Shown in pieces: positions 25,562 to 35,304 of a DNA stretch of 64,000 bases (position 1 is its first letter; each line of letters begins with the position of its first letter). Position numbers and translations under genes: made by a program. The notes beneath the pieces are model-generated. The model saw only the letters and a list, made by a program, of their open reading frames with translations. It ran no database searches and was not told the origin of the DNA. Source of the stretch: Halomonas sp. HL-93. GTDB lineage: Bacteria; Pseudomonadota; Gammaproteobacteria; Pseudomonadales; Halomonadaceae. The stretch is taken from contig NZ_LT593974.1 of assembly GCF_900086985.1 (NCBI RefSeq), positions 992,001-1,056,000 on the forward strand. The letters run 5' to 3'.

Positions 25562-27538
25562 TTGAACACGGAAAGTCACTCCCAGTTAGCGGCCTTTATC
25601 TGGTCGGTCGCTGACCTTCTGCGCGGCGATTTCAAGCAATCGCAGTATGGGCGCATCATTCTGCCGTTTACCCTGCTGCGCCGCTTGGAGTGTGTTCTCG
25701 CGCCCACCAAAGCCGAGGTATTGCAGGCTGCCGAGCAGCACCAAAACAAGCCGGAAGCGGTGCGTGAGAAGCTGTTGTTGCGCGCGGCGGACCAGCCGTT
25801 CTTCAATGCCTCGCCGCTATCCCTGGGCACGCTCTCCGATACCCAAACAAGCGACGACCTGATGAGCTATGTGCAGTCGTTCAGCCAGAGCGCGCGGGAG
25901 ATTTTCGAGCATTTCGAGTTCGAAAGCTTCGTTCAGCAGCTCAGCGCCAATGATCTGCTCTACAAAGTAGTGCTGCAGTTCGCGGCGATAGATCTAAGCC
26001 CACAGCGCGTTAGCAATCACGGTATGGGCGGCATTTTCGAGGAGTTGATCCGCAAGTTTGCCGAAAGCTCCAACGAAACCGCCGGGGAGCACTTTACGCC
26101 CCGCGATATCGTTCATCTAACGACGTCTCTGGTGCTTACCGGGCAAGAAGCCAAGCTCAAGCCCAACAGCATCGTCACCGTGTATGATCCGACAGCCGGC
26201 ACCGGCGGGTTTCTTTCTGAGAGCGACGAGTACATTCAGCAGGTCAGCCAGAACGTGACAGTCTCGCTGCACGGCCAGGAGCTTAATCCTGAGTCTTACG
26301 CCATCTGTAAGGGCGACATGCTGGTAAAAGGGCAGGAGGTTGAACGGATCAAGCTGGGCAACACGCTATCTGGCGACCAGCTGGCGGGCGAGCGCTTTGA
26401 CTATATGCTCTCCAATCCACCGTTTGGCGTTGAGTGGAAAAAAGTACAAAAGCAGGTGACTGACGAACATAGGCATCGCGGCTACGATGGCCGCTTTGGC
26501 CCCGGTTTGCCAAGAGTTTCTGATGGCTCGCTCCTTTTTCTGATGCATCTGGTGGCCAAGATGCGCACCCGGCAAGACGGGGGCTCGCGCATTGGCATCA
26601 TCCTCAACGGCTCGCCGCTGTTTACCGGCGGCGCAGGCAGTGGAGAGTCCGAAATTCGCCGCTACCTGCTGCAGCATGACCTGGTAGAAGCCATCGTCGG
26701 CCTGCCCACGGATATGTTCTACAACACCGGTATTGCCACCTATATATGGGTGCTCTCCAACAACAAGCCTGCCGAGCGCAAGGGCAAGGTGCAGCTGATT
26801 AACTCCACCGGCTGTGCCAGCAAGATGCGCAAGTCGCTGGGCAGCAAGCGCCAGTACATCACCGATCGAGATATTGACGCTATCGTGCGGCTCTACGGCG
26901 CCTTTGAAGATAGCGACAATAGTAAAATTTTCCCTATTGAAACCTTTGGATACCGGCGGATTACCGTCGAGCGGCCGCTGCGCCTGAACTTCGAAGCCAG
27001 CGAAGAACGCCTAGTAAAGCTGGACGACGAAAAAGCCATTCAGAAATTGGATGACGGCGAGCAAGCCGCGCTCAAGGCCGCCTGCAAACAGCTTGGTGAA
27101 CAGCGCTACACCAACCGCAAAGCGTTTACCAAAGCGCTTAACGCGGCGCTAAAGGCTGAAGGCTTAAAAGTTGGCGCGCCCGTACAGAAGGCCATTCTCA
27201 ATGCCCTCTCCGAGCGTGATGCGGACGCCGATATAAGCCTGGACAAAAACGGACAACCTGAGCCAGACACTGGCCTACGCGATAACGAGAACGTGCCCTA
27301 CAACGAATCGGTGTTTGACTACTTCGAGCGCGAGGTCAAACCCCACGTACCCGACGCCTGGATCGATGAAAACAAGCGCGACGAACTGGATGGCCGCATT
27401 GGCATTGTCGGCTTCGAGATACCCTTTAACCGCCACTTCTATCAGTTCACGCCGCCGCGCCCGCTGGAGGAAATCGACGCCGACCTCAAAGCCTGTACTG
27501 ATCGTATCAAGCAGATGATCGAGGAGCTGTCGGCATGA
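25562..27538 (+). CDS. hsdM: Type I restriction-modification system, methyltransferase subunit
   Basis: 658 aa from TTG at 25562, with GGGGAAG just upstream; no ATG fits. The HsdM N-terminal helical domain (AAFIWSVADLLRGDFKQSQYGRIILPFTLLRRLE) is followed by an N6-adenine methyltransferase domain with the SAM motif DPTAGTGGFL (about residue 209) and catalytic NPPF (about 285). It methylates adenine in the bipartite site chosen by HsdS and also forms the restriction complex with HsdR. It overlaps hsdS by ATGA. The operon may start at the palindrome just upstream. Confidence 0.93.
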   Translation: MNTESHSQLAAFIWSVADLLRGDFKQSQYGRIILPFTLLRRLECVLAPTKAEVLQAAEQHQNKPEAVREKLLLRAADQPFFNASPLSLGTLSDTQTSDDLMSYVQSFSQSAREIFEHFEFESFVQQLSANDLLYKVVLQFAAIDLSPQRVSNHGMGGIFEELIRKFAESSNETAGEHFTPRDIVHLTTSLVLTGQEAKLKPNSIVTVYDPTAGTGGFLSESDEYIQQVSQNVTVSLHGQELNPESYAICKGDMLVKGQEVERIKLGNTLSGDQLAGERFDYMLSNPPFGVEWKKVQKQVTDEHRHRGYDGRFGPGLPRVSDGSLLFLMHLVAKMRTRQDGGSRIGIILNGSPLFTGGAGSGESEIRRYLLQHDLVEAIVGLPTDMFYNTGIATYIWVLSNNKPAERKGKVQLINSTGCASKMRKSLGSKRQYITDRDIDAIVRLYGAFEDSDNSKIFPIETFGYRRITVERPLRLNFEASEERLVKLDDEKAIQKLDDGEQAALKAACKQLGEQRYTNRKAFTKALNAALKAEGLKVGAPVQKAILNALSERDADADISLDKNGQPEPDTGLRDNENVPYNESVFDYFEREVKPHVPDAWIDENKRDELDGRIGIVGFEIPFNRHFYQFTPPRPLEEIDADLKACTDRIKQMIEELSA

Positions 27539-28926
27539 GCTACCCAGCCTATCCCGAGTACAAGGACTCCGGCGTTGAGTGGCTGGGGGAAGTGCCAGCG
27601 CATTGGGAAGTTACAGCTTTGAAGCGTGGCCACGACGTTGTTTTAGGAAAAATGCTACAGCCAGAGCCCAAAAAGGAAAGTGATCAACTTCTTCCATATT
27701 TGCGTGCTGCTAATATACAACCCACGGGAGTTGACTTTAAAGATGTAAGAAAAATGTGGTTCAGCCCATCCGAAGCGCGTCAGTTAGCTCTTGAGTATGG
27801 AGATTTATTAATCAGCGAAGGAGGCGATGTTGGTCGTCCAGCACTATGGAGGAATGGCCCTGGTTATCACATTCAAAATTCAATAAATAGGGTAAGGTCA
27901 AATGCGAATAATTGCTCGTCTTTCCTTTTCTATTGGATGCTCGCTATTAAGCAAAAGGGCTACGTTGACGTGCTCTGTAATAAGTCGACTATTGCTCACT
28001 TTACTGCAGAAAAAGTAGCGTCAGTGCCTACACCTTTTCCCCCAGGCTCAGAGCAAACTCAAATCGCCAACTTCCTCTACCACGAAACCACCCGCATCGA
28101 CGCCTTAGTGGAAGAACAGCAGTGCCTGATCGAGCTGCTCAAGGAAAAACGCCAGGCGGTGATTTCCCATGCTGTTACCAAAGGGCTCGATCCCAGTGTC
28201 CCAATGAAAGACTCCGGAGTGGAGTGGCTGGGGGAAGTGCCGGCTCATTGGGATGTTGGTCCACTTCGTTGGTATGCAACGATTCAAGGAGGCATCGCTA
28301 AGGGCAAGAGTTATGACGCTGAAACACTAACAGTTGAGCTTCCCTATCTTCGTGTAGCGAATGTTCAAGACGGTTATGTTGCTCTATCAACGGTTAAAAC
28401 AGTAGAAGTTGCTGTTTCTGAGGTAGACCGCTATCGCCTTCAAGAAGGTGATGTATTGATGAATGAAGGTGGAGATAACGACAAACTTGGCCGTGGTACT
28501 GTTTGGAATGGAGAGATTACTGATTGCCTTCACCAAAATCATGTTTTTGCCATTCGGCCGAACCAGTATTTATTGCCTCACTGGCTCTCCATGTTCACTC
28601 GCTCCAATGCGGCTCGCGCTTACTTTTACCTTTATTCCAAGCAAAGCACGAATTTGGCATCAATATCTTCAAGTAGCGTAATGTCTTGTCAATTGCCGCT
28701 CCCTCCAGTTGAAGAGCAACGGAAAGTGCTTGATTTCCTTGCTATTGAGGCTGCTCGTTTAGATGATCTGATGCAAGAGGGTATAAATACTATTAATTTA
28801 CTCCAAGAACGCCGCTCCGCCCTAATCTCTGCCGCCGTCACTGGCAAAATCGACGTACGTGGCTGGCAGCCGTCAGCGAGGTCGGTGGTGGCTGCTGGAG
28901 AGGCCAATCAAACGGAGCTGGTATGA
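27535..28926 (+). CDS. hsdS: Type I restriction-modification system, specificity subunit
   Basis: 463 aa. There are two target-recognition domains (about 20-185 and 235-405), each introduced by the same conserved segment ([15 protein letters not shown], residues about 10-24 and 225-239) and followed by a conserved helix ([20 protein letters not shown] and [20 protein letters not shown]). Each domain reads one half of the split DNA site. The recognition domains are clearly more AT-rich than the flanks, a sign of domain exchange. Start and stop overlap hsdM and the next gene. Confidence 0.93.
   Translation: MSYPAYPEYKDSGVEWLGEVPAHWEVTALKRGHDVVLGKMLQPEPKKESDQLLPYLRAANIQPTGVDFKDVRKMWFSPSEARQLALEYGDLLISEGGDVGRPALWRNGPGYHIQNSINRVRSNANNCSSFLFYWMLAIKQKGYVDVLCNKSTIAHFTAEKVASVPTPFPPGSEQTQIANFLYHETTRIDALVEEQQCLIELLKEKRQAVISHAVTKGLDPSVPMKDSGVEWLGEVPAHWDVGPLRWYATIQGGIAKGKSYDAETLTVELPYLRVANVQDGYVALSTVKTVEVAVSEVDRYRLQEGDVLMNEGGDNDKLGRGTVWNGEITDCLHQNHVFAIRPNQYLLPHWLSMFTRSNAARAYFYLYSKQSTNLASISSSSVMSCQLPLPPVEEQRKVLDFLAIEAARLDDLMQEGINTINLLQERRSALISAAVTGKIDVRGWQPSARSVVAAGEANQTELV
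27562..27608 (+). repeat. Direct repeat within hsdS, copy 1 (copy 2 at 28207-28253)
   Basis: A 47-base near-identical segment encodes the [15 protein letters not shown] boundary before each recognition domain. Such repeats allow recombination between half-sites and a change of specificity. Confidence 0.75.
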
Positions 28927-29519
28927 CCCTGCCAAATGAATTCCAAGCGCCCGTCTGCTGGATAGTGGCCGGCCCCAACGGGGCGGGCAAAACGACCTTT
29001 GCCTTCAACTATCTGCCGCAAGTCGCCCAATGTACACGCTTTATCAATGCTGACTTGATTGCCGCCGGCCTTTCCCCGTTTGCACCCGAACGGGATCTTG
29101 TCGCGGCCAGCCGTATCTTCCTGCGCGAGATCAAAGAAGCGATTGATGAGCGAGAAGACTTTGCCTTTGAAACTACGCTCTCGGGGCGTGGTTACTCACG
29201 GCTAGTTGAGCGCCTGCTAGCCGAAGGCTGGAAAGTTGAGCTAGTGTATTTGGCGCTACCCTCTGTTGAGATGTCACGCCTGCGCGTTGCTGAGCGTGTG
29301 TCTCACGGCGGCCACAATATTGCGCTCAAAGATATTCAGCGACGTTTCCCGCGCAGCCTGAATAATTTGTTGACGCTTTACGCGCCATTGGTCAGCCGTG
29401 CGCGTTGCTTCATGAATGACCAAGACCAGCCAGAGCCGGTTTTCGAGCAGCATGGCAATCACCGTCAAGTGTTTAATACTTCACTGTTTGACGCGCTTTC
29501 CCAGGAGGCAAAATCATGA
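28923..29519 (+). CDS. Zeta-toxin-like P-loop kinase
   Basis: 198 aa. Walker A is [11 protein letters not shown] (about residues 16-26), followed by [14 protein letters not shown], which matches the zeta/PezT substrate region, then [15 protein letters not shown] and a basic lid ([16 protein letters not shown]). Zeta toxins phosphorylate UDP-N-acetylglucosamine and poison wall synthesis; related stand-alone kinases may have other targets. The ATG overlaps the hsdS stop and the next small gene overlaps its stop, so all are one coupled operon. No epsilon-type antitoxin is seen; the next gene is the obvious candidate partner. Confidence 0.8.
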   Translation: MTLPNEFQAPVCWIVAGPNGAGKTTFAFNYLPQVAQCTRFINADLIAAGLSPFAPERDLVAASRIFLREIKEAIDEREDFAFETTLSGRGYSRLVERLLAEGWKVELVYLALPSVEMSRLRVAERVSHGGHNIALKDIQRRFPRSLNNLLTLYAPLVSRARCFMNDQDQPEPVFEQHGNHRQVFNTSLFDALSQEAKS

Positions 29520-29719
29520 CCCAACTTTCACCCGATACCCAGGAAATGCTCAACAGCCTTCGCACAGCCGTGGCCGAAACCTTAGAGCGCAAGCGCCGCC
29601 TGGGCCAATACGCGGTGTTTTGGCAGGAAGGTAAGCCCGTTCTCATTGGTGAGGACGCGCCGCACAATCCTGACGACACAGCCTCCGAGGATAATCAGCA
29701 GGCCAAGACTCGTCATTGA
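29516..29719 (+). CDS. Small protein, possible partner of the zeta-like kinase
   Basis: 67 aa, acidic at the C-terminus. The core reads [35 protein letters not shown]: a helix followed by what looks like a beta hairpin. The pattern [16 protein letters not shown] recurs in small genes beside zeta-like kinases as far as I recall, but the family has no name I can give. The ATGA overlap with the kinase gene, with AGGAGG upstream, argues for tight coupling, as expected for an antidote. Function not proved. Confidence 0.7.
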   Translation: MTQLSPDTQEMLNSLRTAVAETLERKRRLGQYAVFWQEGKPVLIGEDAPHNPDDTASEDNQQAKTRH

Positions 29720-29795
29720 TCAATGCTGAGATTCCAAGCAGTGTGTGTAGCCAATTCGCAAAATGGCGAAAGCGGCTAGCACTAACGGAGTTGAT

Positions 29796-30764
29796 ATGAC
29801 ACAGGGACGCAGCATTCGGCTGTTTCTAGTGGATGGCACGCCTACTGGCCTGCTTACCGCTGAAATTATGAACTGGACAGGGCATGTGCTTACAGGTCCG
29901 CGCAGCAGGCTCAGCGAGTTAGTTCAGCGCCCCGAATGTGGGAGAACCGGAATATACTTCTTAGTCGGCACGGATCCAGAGGGAGATTTACGCCCTTTGG
30001 TATATATCGGTGAAAGCGATGATGTTGCTACGCGGCTTAAACAGCACAATCGACCGGAGGATAAGGGAGGCAAGGATTTTTGGGAGAAGGTGTGTCTTAT
30101 AACGAGTAAAGACCAGAACCTGACCAAGGCTCATGTGAAATACCTGGAGAGCTTGCTGATACAGAAAGCGGGTGCTGTTGGGCGTTGTAAGCTAGCCAAC
30201 GGTACGTCACATGAGTACGTGGGACTTCCAGAATCTGATCGTGCTGATATGGCCTTTTTTGTCGAGCAGGTTCGCACGGTACTTCCCGTTCTTGGTCTGG
30301 ATTTTTTACGCAGCACTACAAAAATCTCATCAAGTCCTGGCCTTGAGCGTCAAGCACCCACAGAGCGAGAGCCAAACCAAAGCGTTTCAGTAAGCCCTAG
30401 GCTGAAGATGGAAGTTAAAAGACAAAATATTGTCGCCTACGCTCAAGAGGTTGAAGGTGAATTTGTCGTTCTAGAGGGTTCTCTCGCCAGGGGAGAATGG
30501 ATAGACCTTAAGCACAACTACCGGCATCTCTACAAGCAGCTTTGCGATGAAGGTGTGCTGATGGACGATGGTAATGGATTCAAGACGTTCACGCGTGACT
30601 ATGGCTTCACGAGCCCCAGCTCGGCCGCCGCCGCTGTCGCAGGGCGGGCCGCTAACGGTCGTGTTGATTGGAAGGTTGAGGCCACGGGGCAGACCTATGC
30701 TGATTGGCAAGATCAGCAGGTCAATGCTGCGGCATCAATGCCAAATGAGGGCGATGATGGATAA
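29796..30764 (+). CDS. GIY-YIG nuclease domain protein with C-terminal DUF4357
   Basis: 322 aa from ATG at 29796 (GGAG 5 bases before). The GIY-YIG domain is at about 45-150: GIYFLVG then LVYIGES, the catalytic Arg in VATRLKQHN and the metal-binding Glu in KYLESLLIQ. The C-terminal DUF4357 at about 245-305 has SPSSAAAAVAGRAANGRVDWK. Proteins of this build are common near type I systems and in defence islands, and may cut or nick DNA. It is separated from the small gene upstream by 76 bases, so it may be a new transcript. Confidence 0.85.
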   Translation: MTQGRSIRLFLVDGTPTGLLTAEIMNWTGHVLTGPRSRLSELVQRPECGRTGIYFLVGTDPEGDLRPLVYIGESDDVATRLKQHNRPEDKGGKDFWEKVCLITSKDQNLTKAHVKYLESLLIQKAGAVGRCKLANGTSHEYVGLPESDRADMAFFVEQVRTVLPVLGLDFLRSTTKISSSPGLERQAPTEREPNQSVSVSPRLKMEVKRQNIVAYAQEVEGEFVVLEGSLARGEWIDLKHNYRHLYKQLCDEGVLMDDGNGFKTFTRDYGFTSPSSAAAAVAGRAANGRVDWKVEATGQTYADWQDQQVNAAASMPNEGDDG

Positions 30765-31278
30765 GCCCCAGCAGCACCGCGATGCCGAGATTCAGCGAGC
30801 GATTGACCATTACCTCCAGGCGCGCCAAGCCATTTTGGCATTAGGGAGCGCAGTACCTGAGCGTATTGGCGGTAACGACAACATTATTGGCCGTATAGGT
30901 GAGTTTATTGGGCTCCGCTTTTTAGAAGCGCTTGGCCAACAGCCCTCAATGATGTCAGGTAGCTAAAACCCCGGTTTTGATCTGGAAGAGGACGGCCAAC
31001 GAACCCAGGTTAAAGCCATTACCCAAGAAAACCGTCGCGGCCGAAGTGTGCGTCTCACCCCCGGTTGGACTCAGTTTTTGCTCATGGAACTAGGCGAGCA
31101 TTATACGCCGGAACGGATTGGTGTACTTACATTGGCACAGCAGGAGCAAGCATTGGAGGATAGCTTTGCTAAAACCGCCACACCGATTGTTAGTTTAACG
31201 ATGCTAGGACCTAAGGGACTCATCAGCCGCTATGGGCGGGTTTATAGCCGTGATGAGCTTAATGCGCTAGGTGTCTGA
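30754..31278 (+). pseudogene. DUF6998-like (restriction-endonuclease-like) gene broken by one stop codon
   Basis: One reading frame runs from ATGATG at 30754 to TGA at 31278, interrupted only by TAA at 30964-30966. Both halves fit one protein of about 174 aa: GGNDNIIGRIGEFIGLRFLEALG, then the stop, then NPGFDLEEDGQRTQVKAITQENRRGRSVRL. This has the Glu, Asp and QVK spacing of PD-(D/E)xK nuclease folds and looks like the DUF6998 family. It overlaps the GIY-YIG gene by 11 bases. A single base change (for example AAA, CAA or GAA to TAA) would explain it. It may be a recent pseudogene or a sequencing error. Confidence 0.72.
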
Positions 31279-31290
31279 AACCAAATAAGA

Positions 31291-31312
31291 AACCCCGCTA
31301 TATAGCGGGGTT
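31291..31312 (-). terminator. Terminator of the DUF2846 lipoprotein gene
   Basis: A perfect palindrome AACCCCGCTATATAGCGGGGTT has a T-rich tail on the minus strand. It also stands after the broken gene on the plus strand. Confidence 0.75.
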
Positions 31313-31329
31313 CCGAGTCGTCACGATGA

Positions 31330-31821
31330 TTAGCGATTGATCATCGTGCCGGGGCTGGTCTCTTTAACAAAATACTCACCTTCCATCGCTTCCAGCAATG
31401 ACAATGAGTTGCGCGCCATGACAAGTCCCATCTTCGCGTGTTGGCGAATAAAAACCGTTTCGCCCGGCGATACGTCTACGTCAACGGATGCCCAGTTCTC
31501 TGCTTTAGAATAAATGGTGTGTTGACCGGGCTCTACGGGAAAGTAAATGTGCTCACTGCCGCGTGTATGACCGACTTCGGATGAGTCTTCTTGGTCATTC
31601 AAGAAAACATTAAAGCGAACCAACGTGCCTGTCATCTCTGGGCGAACCACATAGACCATGCCTTCATCAGCATTAGGCTGTTGCGGTAACTTAAAGCCCT
31701 GAAGTTCATTCTGTAAATTCTCTGAAGAGGGCGCTTTGGCAGCACAGCCAGTGATAAGCGCCAGCGCAACAAACGCCAATAGCAGTTTCCCGATCCCTTT
31801 AAACGTCATGTTCCCTACCAT
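31330..31821 (-). CDS. DUF2846 family lipoprotein
   Basis: 163 aa. The lipoprotein signal ends in LITGC (about residues 21-25), so the protein is lipid anchored. The rest follows the DUF2846 pattern: GMVYVVRPEMTGTLVRFNVFLND, then HIYFPVEPGQHTIYSKAENWASVDVDVSPGETVFIRQ. GGAG lies 6-7 bases before the ATG at 31821. It lies on the opposite strand between the two parts of the restriction system and has its own promoter and terminator. Function unknown. Confidence 0.85.
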   Translation of the reverse strand: MVGNMTFKGIGKLLLAFVALALITGCAAKAPSSENLQNELQGFKLPQQPNADEGMVYVVRPEMTGTLVRFNVFLNDQEDSSEVGHTRGSEHIYFPVEPGQHTIYSKAENWASVDVDVSPGETVFIRQHAKMGLVMARNSLSLLEAMEGEYFVKETSPGTMINR

Positions 31822-31937
31822 TTTTTACTCCATAAGCGAGTTTCCACCCGCTGTCATATTTCAATCAATTGCCATAAGGGCGTTACGATGACTGCCGTTT
31901 CTTGTTATCCGAAGTTAACCGAAGCGAAGCCAAGCGT

Positions 31938-31965
31938 ATATTAACCAAAATTTAGTTATTGTCAC
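31938..31965 (-). promoter_or_regulatory. Possible promoter of the DUF2846 gene
   Basis: On the minus strand, GTGACA (31960-31965) and TAATAT (31938-31943) are 16 bases apart, giving a leader of about 110 bases. Confidence 0.4.
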
Positions 31966-32097
31966 TGACGAAAAGGTGGCAGATGATCATAAAATTAAAA
32001 ATCAACGCCTTAGGGGAAAGGGTAGTAGAACCCGTTTTTCCATTCTGTTCGGCTTCGTTGTAGTCTGTGCACATTGATTAAACTTCGGGTGCTTATC

Positions 32098-35000
32098 GTG
32101 GCGGACAGCAGGGAAGGCCGGTTCCAGCAGGACATCATTGACGCCATGGCCGCTGATGGCTGGCGGGTGGGCACGGCCACTGGCTACGACCGCACATCAG
32201 CGCTCTACACTGAAGATCTGTTGGGCTATGTGCAGGATGCCTGGCCCGAGCGCTGGGAGAAGTTCTGCAAGGCCAACCCGCAAGCATCCGAGCAAGTGTT
32301 CATCCAAAAGGTGGTCCGCGAGCTTGAACGAGCGGGCACGCTTGAGGTGCTGCGCCATGGCTTCAAAGTGCCGGGAGTAACGTTTGACCTGTGCAGCTTC
32401 AAACCTGACCACGCCATGAACCCCGAAGCACTTGCCCGCTACCGCGCCAATCGCCTGCGCGTGGTGCCGGAGGTGTCTTATTCGCCGCATGCGCGAGAAA
32501 AAGGCCAGGGCAGCCAAAGCTATAACCCACGTTTGGATCTGGTGCTGTTCGTCAACGGCATCCCTACAGCCACCTTGGAGCTGAAAAGCGAGTTCAAGCA
32601 GTCGGTAGAAAACGCCAAGCGTCAGTATCGTAACGACCGCCCGCTGAAAGACCCGATCACCCGCAAGATCGAGCCGCTGCTGGCGTTCAAGCGCGGCGCG
32701 CTGGTGCATTTTGCCGTCAGCCAGGCCGAGGTGGCGATGGCTACCAAGCTGGCGGGTAAAGACACCTTCTTTCTGCCCTTTAACCAAGGTACTGAGGGTG
32801 GCGGCGCGGGCAACCCACTGCTGGAAGACGAGAACCACTATGCGACCACCTATTTGTGGGAGCGCGTGTTTTCACCGGATGCCTGGCTCAAGATTTTGGG
32901 GCGCTTCCTGCACCTTGAAAAGAAAACCAGTGAAGACTTTTACGGGCGTCGAAAAACAAAAGAAACGCTTATTTTTCCGCGTTACCATCAATGGGAAGTC
33001 GTCAATCAACTGGTGACCACAACTCATCAGGAACCTCCGGGCCAGCGCTACCTGGTGCAGCACAGCGCAGGCTCGGGTAAGTCCAACTCCATCGCCTGGC
33101 TGGCCCATCAGCTTGCCAACCTGTACGACGAAAGCGGCCAGCAAAAGCGCTTCAACTCAGTGATTGTGGTGACCGACCGCACGGTGCTTGATAGCCAGCT
33201 GCAAGACACCATTTACCAGTTCGAGCATGCCCATGGTGTGGTGTGTCCCATTACCCGCGATGTGGGTAACCAGAGCAAATCAGAGCAGTTGGCGGACGCG
33301 CTTGCCAATAATACGCGGATCATCATTGTCACGATCCAGACCTTTCCGGCGCTGTTTGATGCACTGGACAAGCGCCCTCAGCTTGCCGAGGGCCACTACG
33401 CGGTGATAGCGGATGAAGCACATTCTTCGCAGACCGGTAGTTCGGCCACCAAGCTCAAAGCGCTGCTGGCCGCCGCAGGTGAAATGGCGGGTGATGATGA
33501 AGACATCAGCGCGGAGATGATGCTGGATGCGGCAGTGGCCTCGCGCCGCCCAAGCGAAAGCATTAGTTACTATGCTTTCACGGCGACACCCAAAGCCAAA
33601 ACGCTGGAGCTGTTTGGTCGCGTGGCCGACCCAGCTTTGCCGCCGAGCGCGGAAAACAAGCCCGAGCCTTTCCACCTCTATTCCATGCGTCAGGCAATCG
33701 AAGAAGGCTTTATCCTTGATGTGCTGCGCAATTACGTTACCTACGGTACCGCCTGGAAGCTCGCACACCCGGATGCAGAAGCGCAGGAGGTGGACGCCAA
33801 AAAGGCCTCGCGAACCTTGGCCAAGTGGGTGCGGTTACACCCTTACAACATTGCCCAGCGTGTAGAAGTCATTGTGGAGCATTATCGCGCCAACGTGCGT
33901 CATCTGCTGGATGGCCAAGCGAAAGCCATGGTGGTCACCGCTAGTCGCCAGGAAGCGGTGCGATACCAGCTCGCTATGCGGCAGTACGTGGAATCAAAAG
34001 GCTATACCGATGTGCACCCGCTGGTCGCCTTTTCGGGTACGGTGCTGCCTGATGAAGTGATCGTTGAAGAGGTGAGTGAATCAAGCAAGCTACTCAACCC
34101 AGGTTTGCGTGGGCGAGATTTGGCGGATGCTTTCGACACCGACGATTTCAATGTGATGATTGCCGCCAACAAGTACCAGACCGGTTTTGATCAACCCAAG
34201 CTGTGCGCAATGTATGTAGATAAAAAGCTACAGGGCGTGGATTGCGTGCAAACCCTCTCGCGGCTCAATCGGCTGTTCCCCGGCAAGCAGACGTTTATTC
34301 TCGACTTCTTCAACGAGCCGGAGGACATACTCGAGGCCTTTGCGCCCTATTATCGCAAGGCAACGCTGGCCGATGTCTCAGATCCGCAGGTGGTGTATGA
34401 CATCAAGCGCACCCTGGACGCCAGTGGCATCTATCACTGGCCCGAGGTGGAGGCGTTCGCTACCGCTTTTTTCGACCCCAAAGCTCCATCATCACGCCTG
34501 AGTTACCACTGCAAGCCTGCTCAAGATCGTTTCAAAAAACGTTATGAAGTGATCCTAGAGCAGCAGGAAATATGGAAAGAGGAACGCCGCCAGGCCGAGC
34601 AGAATGGCGATGAAACAGGAAGTAAGCGTGCCGATCAGGAGTTGGAAGATGCAGGCAAAACCCGTGACGAGCTCGATCTCTTCCGCAAGAACCTGCAAAG
34701 CTTCGTGCGAACTTATGAGTTCCTCAGTCAAATCATTTCCTTTGATGACGCCGAGCTGGAGCAACTGTGTGTGTTTGCCAAGCATCTCCATCCGCTGCTT
34801 CGCATTGATAGGTTGTTGGAAGGTGATCCTCTCGACGTAAGTGAGCTATCGCTGGATAGCTACCGGTTAACCAAGCGCGCCGAGCAGCAGCTAAATCTAG
34901 GCGAAAAAGAAGGCGACTATGGACTGAAGCCGATTACAGAGGTTGGCTCTGGCAAACCTCACGATCCAGAAACCCAGCAGCTCAATGAGATTATCGAACG

Positions 35001-35304
35001 GCTTAACGACCTGTATGGCGCTGATATTAGCGATGAAGACAAGCTGCACTTCGCCAACGGGATAGCTGATCGCATCGAACGTGATGACGCCGTAATGGCC
35101 CAGATTAACCATCACGATGATCACCAGGTAATGCACGGCCTGTTTCCAAAACGCGTAACGGACGCCGTGATGGATGCCATGAACGACCATGAAAAGCTCA
35201 CCATGCCGCTACTGGAGGATGAGGAAACCGGCAGGCAGTTCGCGCTGTTGATTCTTAAGTTGCTGGCAGGAAGGGCAGGGAATAATGAGTATCCAAACAA
35301 CTGA
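32098..35304 (+). CDS. hsdR: Type I restriction-modification system, restriction/translocase subunit
   Basis: 1068 aa from GTG at 32098. TTG at 32074 is also open, but relatives begin shortly before the REFQxDI segment, here REGRFQQDIIDAM; neither start has a clear ribosome site. The N-terminal PD-(D/E)xK nuclease has Asp at about 147 (RLDLVLF) and E-L-K at about 161-163. The SF2 motor has Walker A SAGSGKSNS (about 324) and DEAH (about 439), with later helicase motifs at TGFDQPKL and QTLSRLNR. It cuts unmethylated DNA after translocation, together with HsdM and HsdS. It sits 3.2 kb after hsdS, past an opposing gene, so it has its own promoter. Confidence 0.92.
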   Translation: MADSREGRFQQDIIDAMAADGWRVGTATGYDRTSALYTEDLLGYVQDAWPERWEKFCKANPQASEQVFIQKVVRELERAGTLEVLRHGFKVPGVTFDLCSFKPDHAMNPEALARYRANRLRVVPEVSYSPHAREKGQGSQSYNPRLDLVLFVNGIPTATLELKSEFKQSVENAKRQYRNDRPLKDPITRKIEPLLAFKRGALVHFAVSQAEVAMATKLAGKDTFFLPFNQGTEGGGAGNPLLEDENHYATTYLWERVFSPDAWLKILGRFLHLEKKTSEDFYGRRKTKETLIFPRYHQWEVVNQLVTTTHQEPPGQRYLVQHSAGSGKSNSIAWLAHQLANLYDESGQQKRFNSVIVVTDRTVLDSQLQDTIYQFEHAHGVVCPITRDVGNQSKSEQLADALANNTRIIIVTIQTFPALFDALDKRPQLAEGHYAVIADEAHSSQTGSSATKLKALLAAAGEMAGDDEDISAEMMLDAAVASRRPSESISYYAFTATPKAKTLELFGRVADPALPPSAENKPEPFHLYSMRQAIEEGFILDVLRNYVTYGTAWKLAHPDAEAQEVDAKKASRTLAKWVRLHPYNIAQRVEVIVEHYRANVRHLLDGQAKAMVVTASRQEAVRYQLAMRQYVESKGYTDVHPLVAFSGTVLPDEVIVEEVSESSKLLNPGLRGRDLADAFDTDDFNVMIAANKYQTGFDQPKLCAMYVDKKLQGVDCVQTLSRLNRLFPGKQTFILDFFNEPEDILEAFAPYYRKATLADVSDPQVVYDIKRTLDASGIYHWPEVEAFATAFFDPKAPSSRLSYHCKPAQDRFKKRYEVILEQQEIWKEERRQAEQNGDETGSKRADQELEDAGKTRDELDLFRKNLQSFVRTYEFLSQIISFDDAELEQLCVFAKHLHPLLRIDRLLEGDPLDVSELSLDSYRLTKRAEQQLNLGEKEGDYGLKPITEVGSGKPHDPETQQLNEIIERLNDLYGADISDEDKLHFANGIADRIERDDAVMAQINHHDDHQVMHGLFPKRVTDAVMDAMNDHEKLTMPLLEDEETGRQFALLILKLLAGRAGNNEYPNN

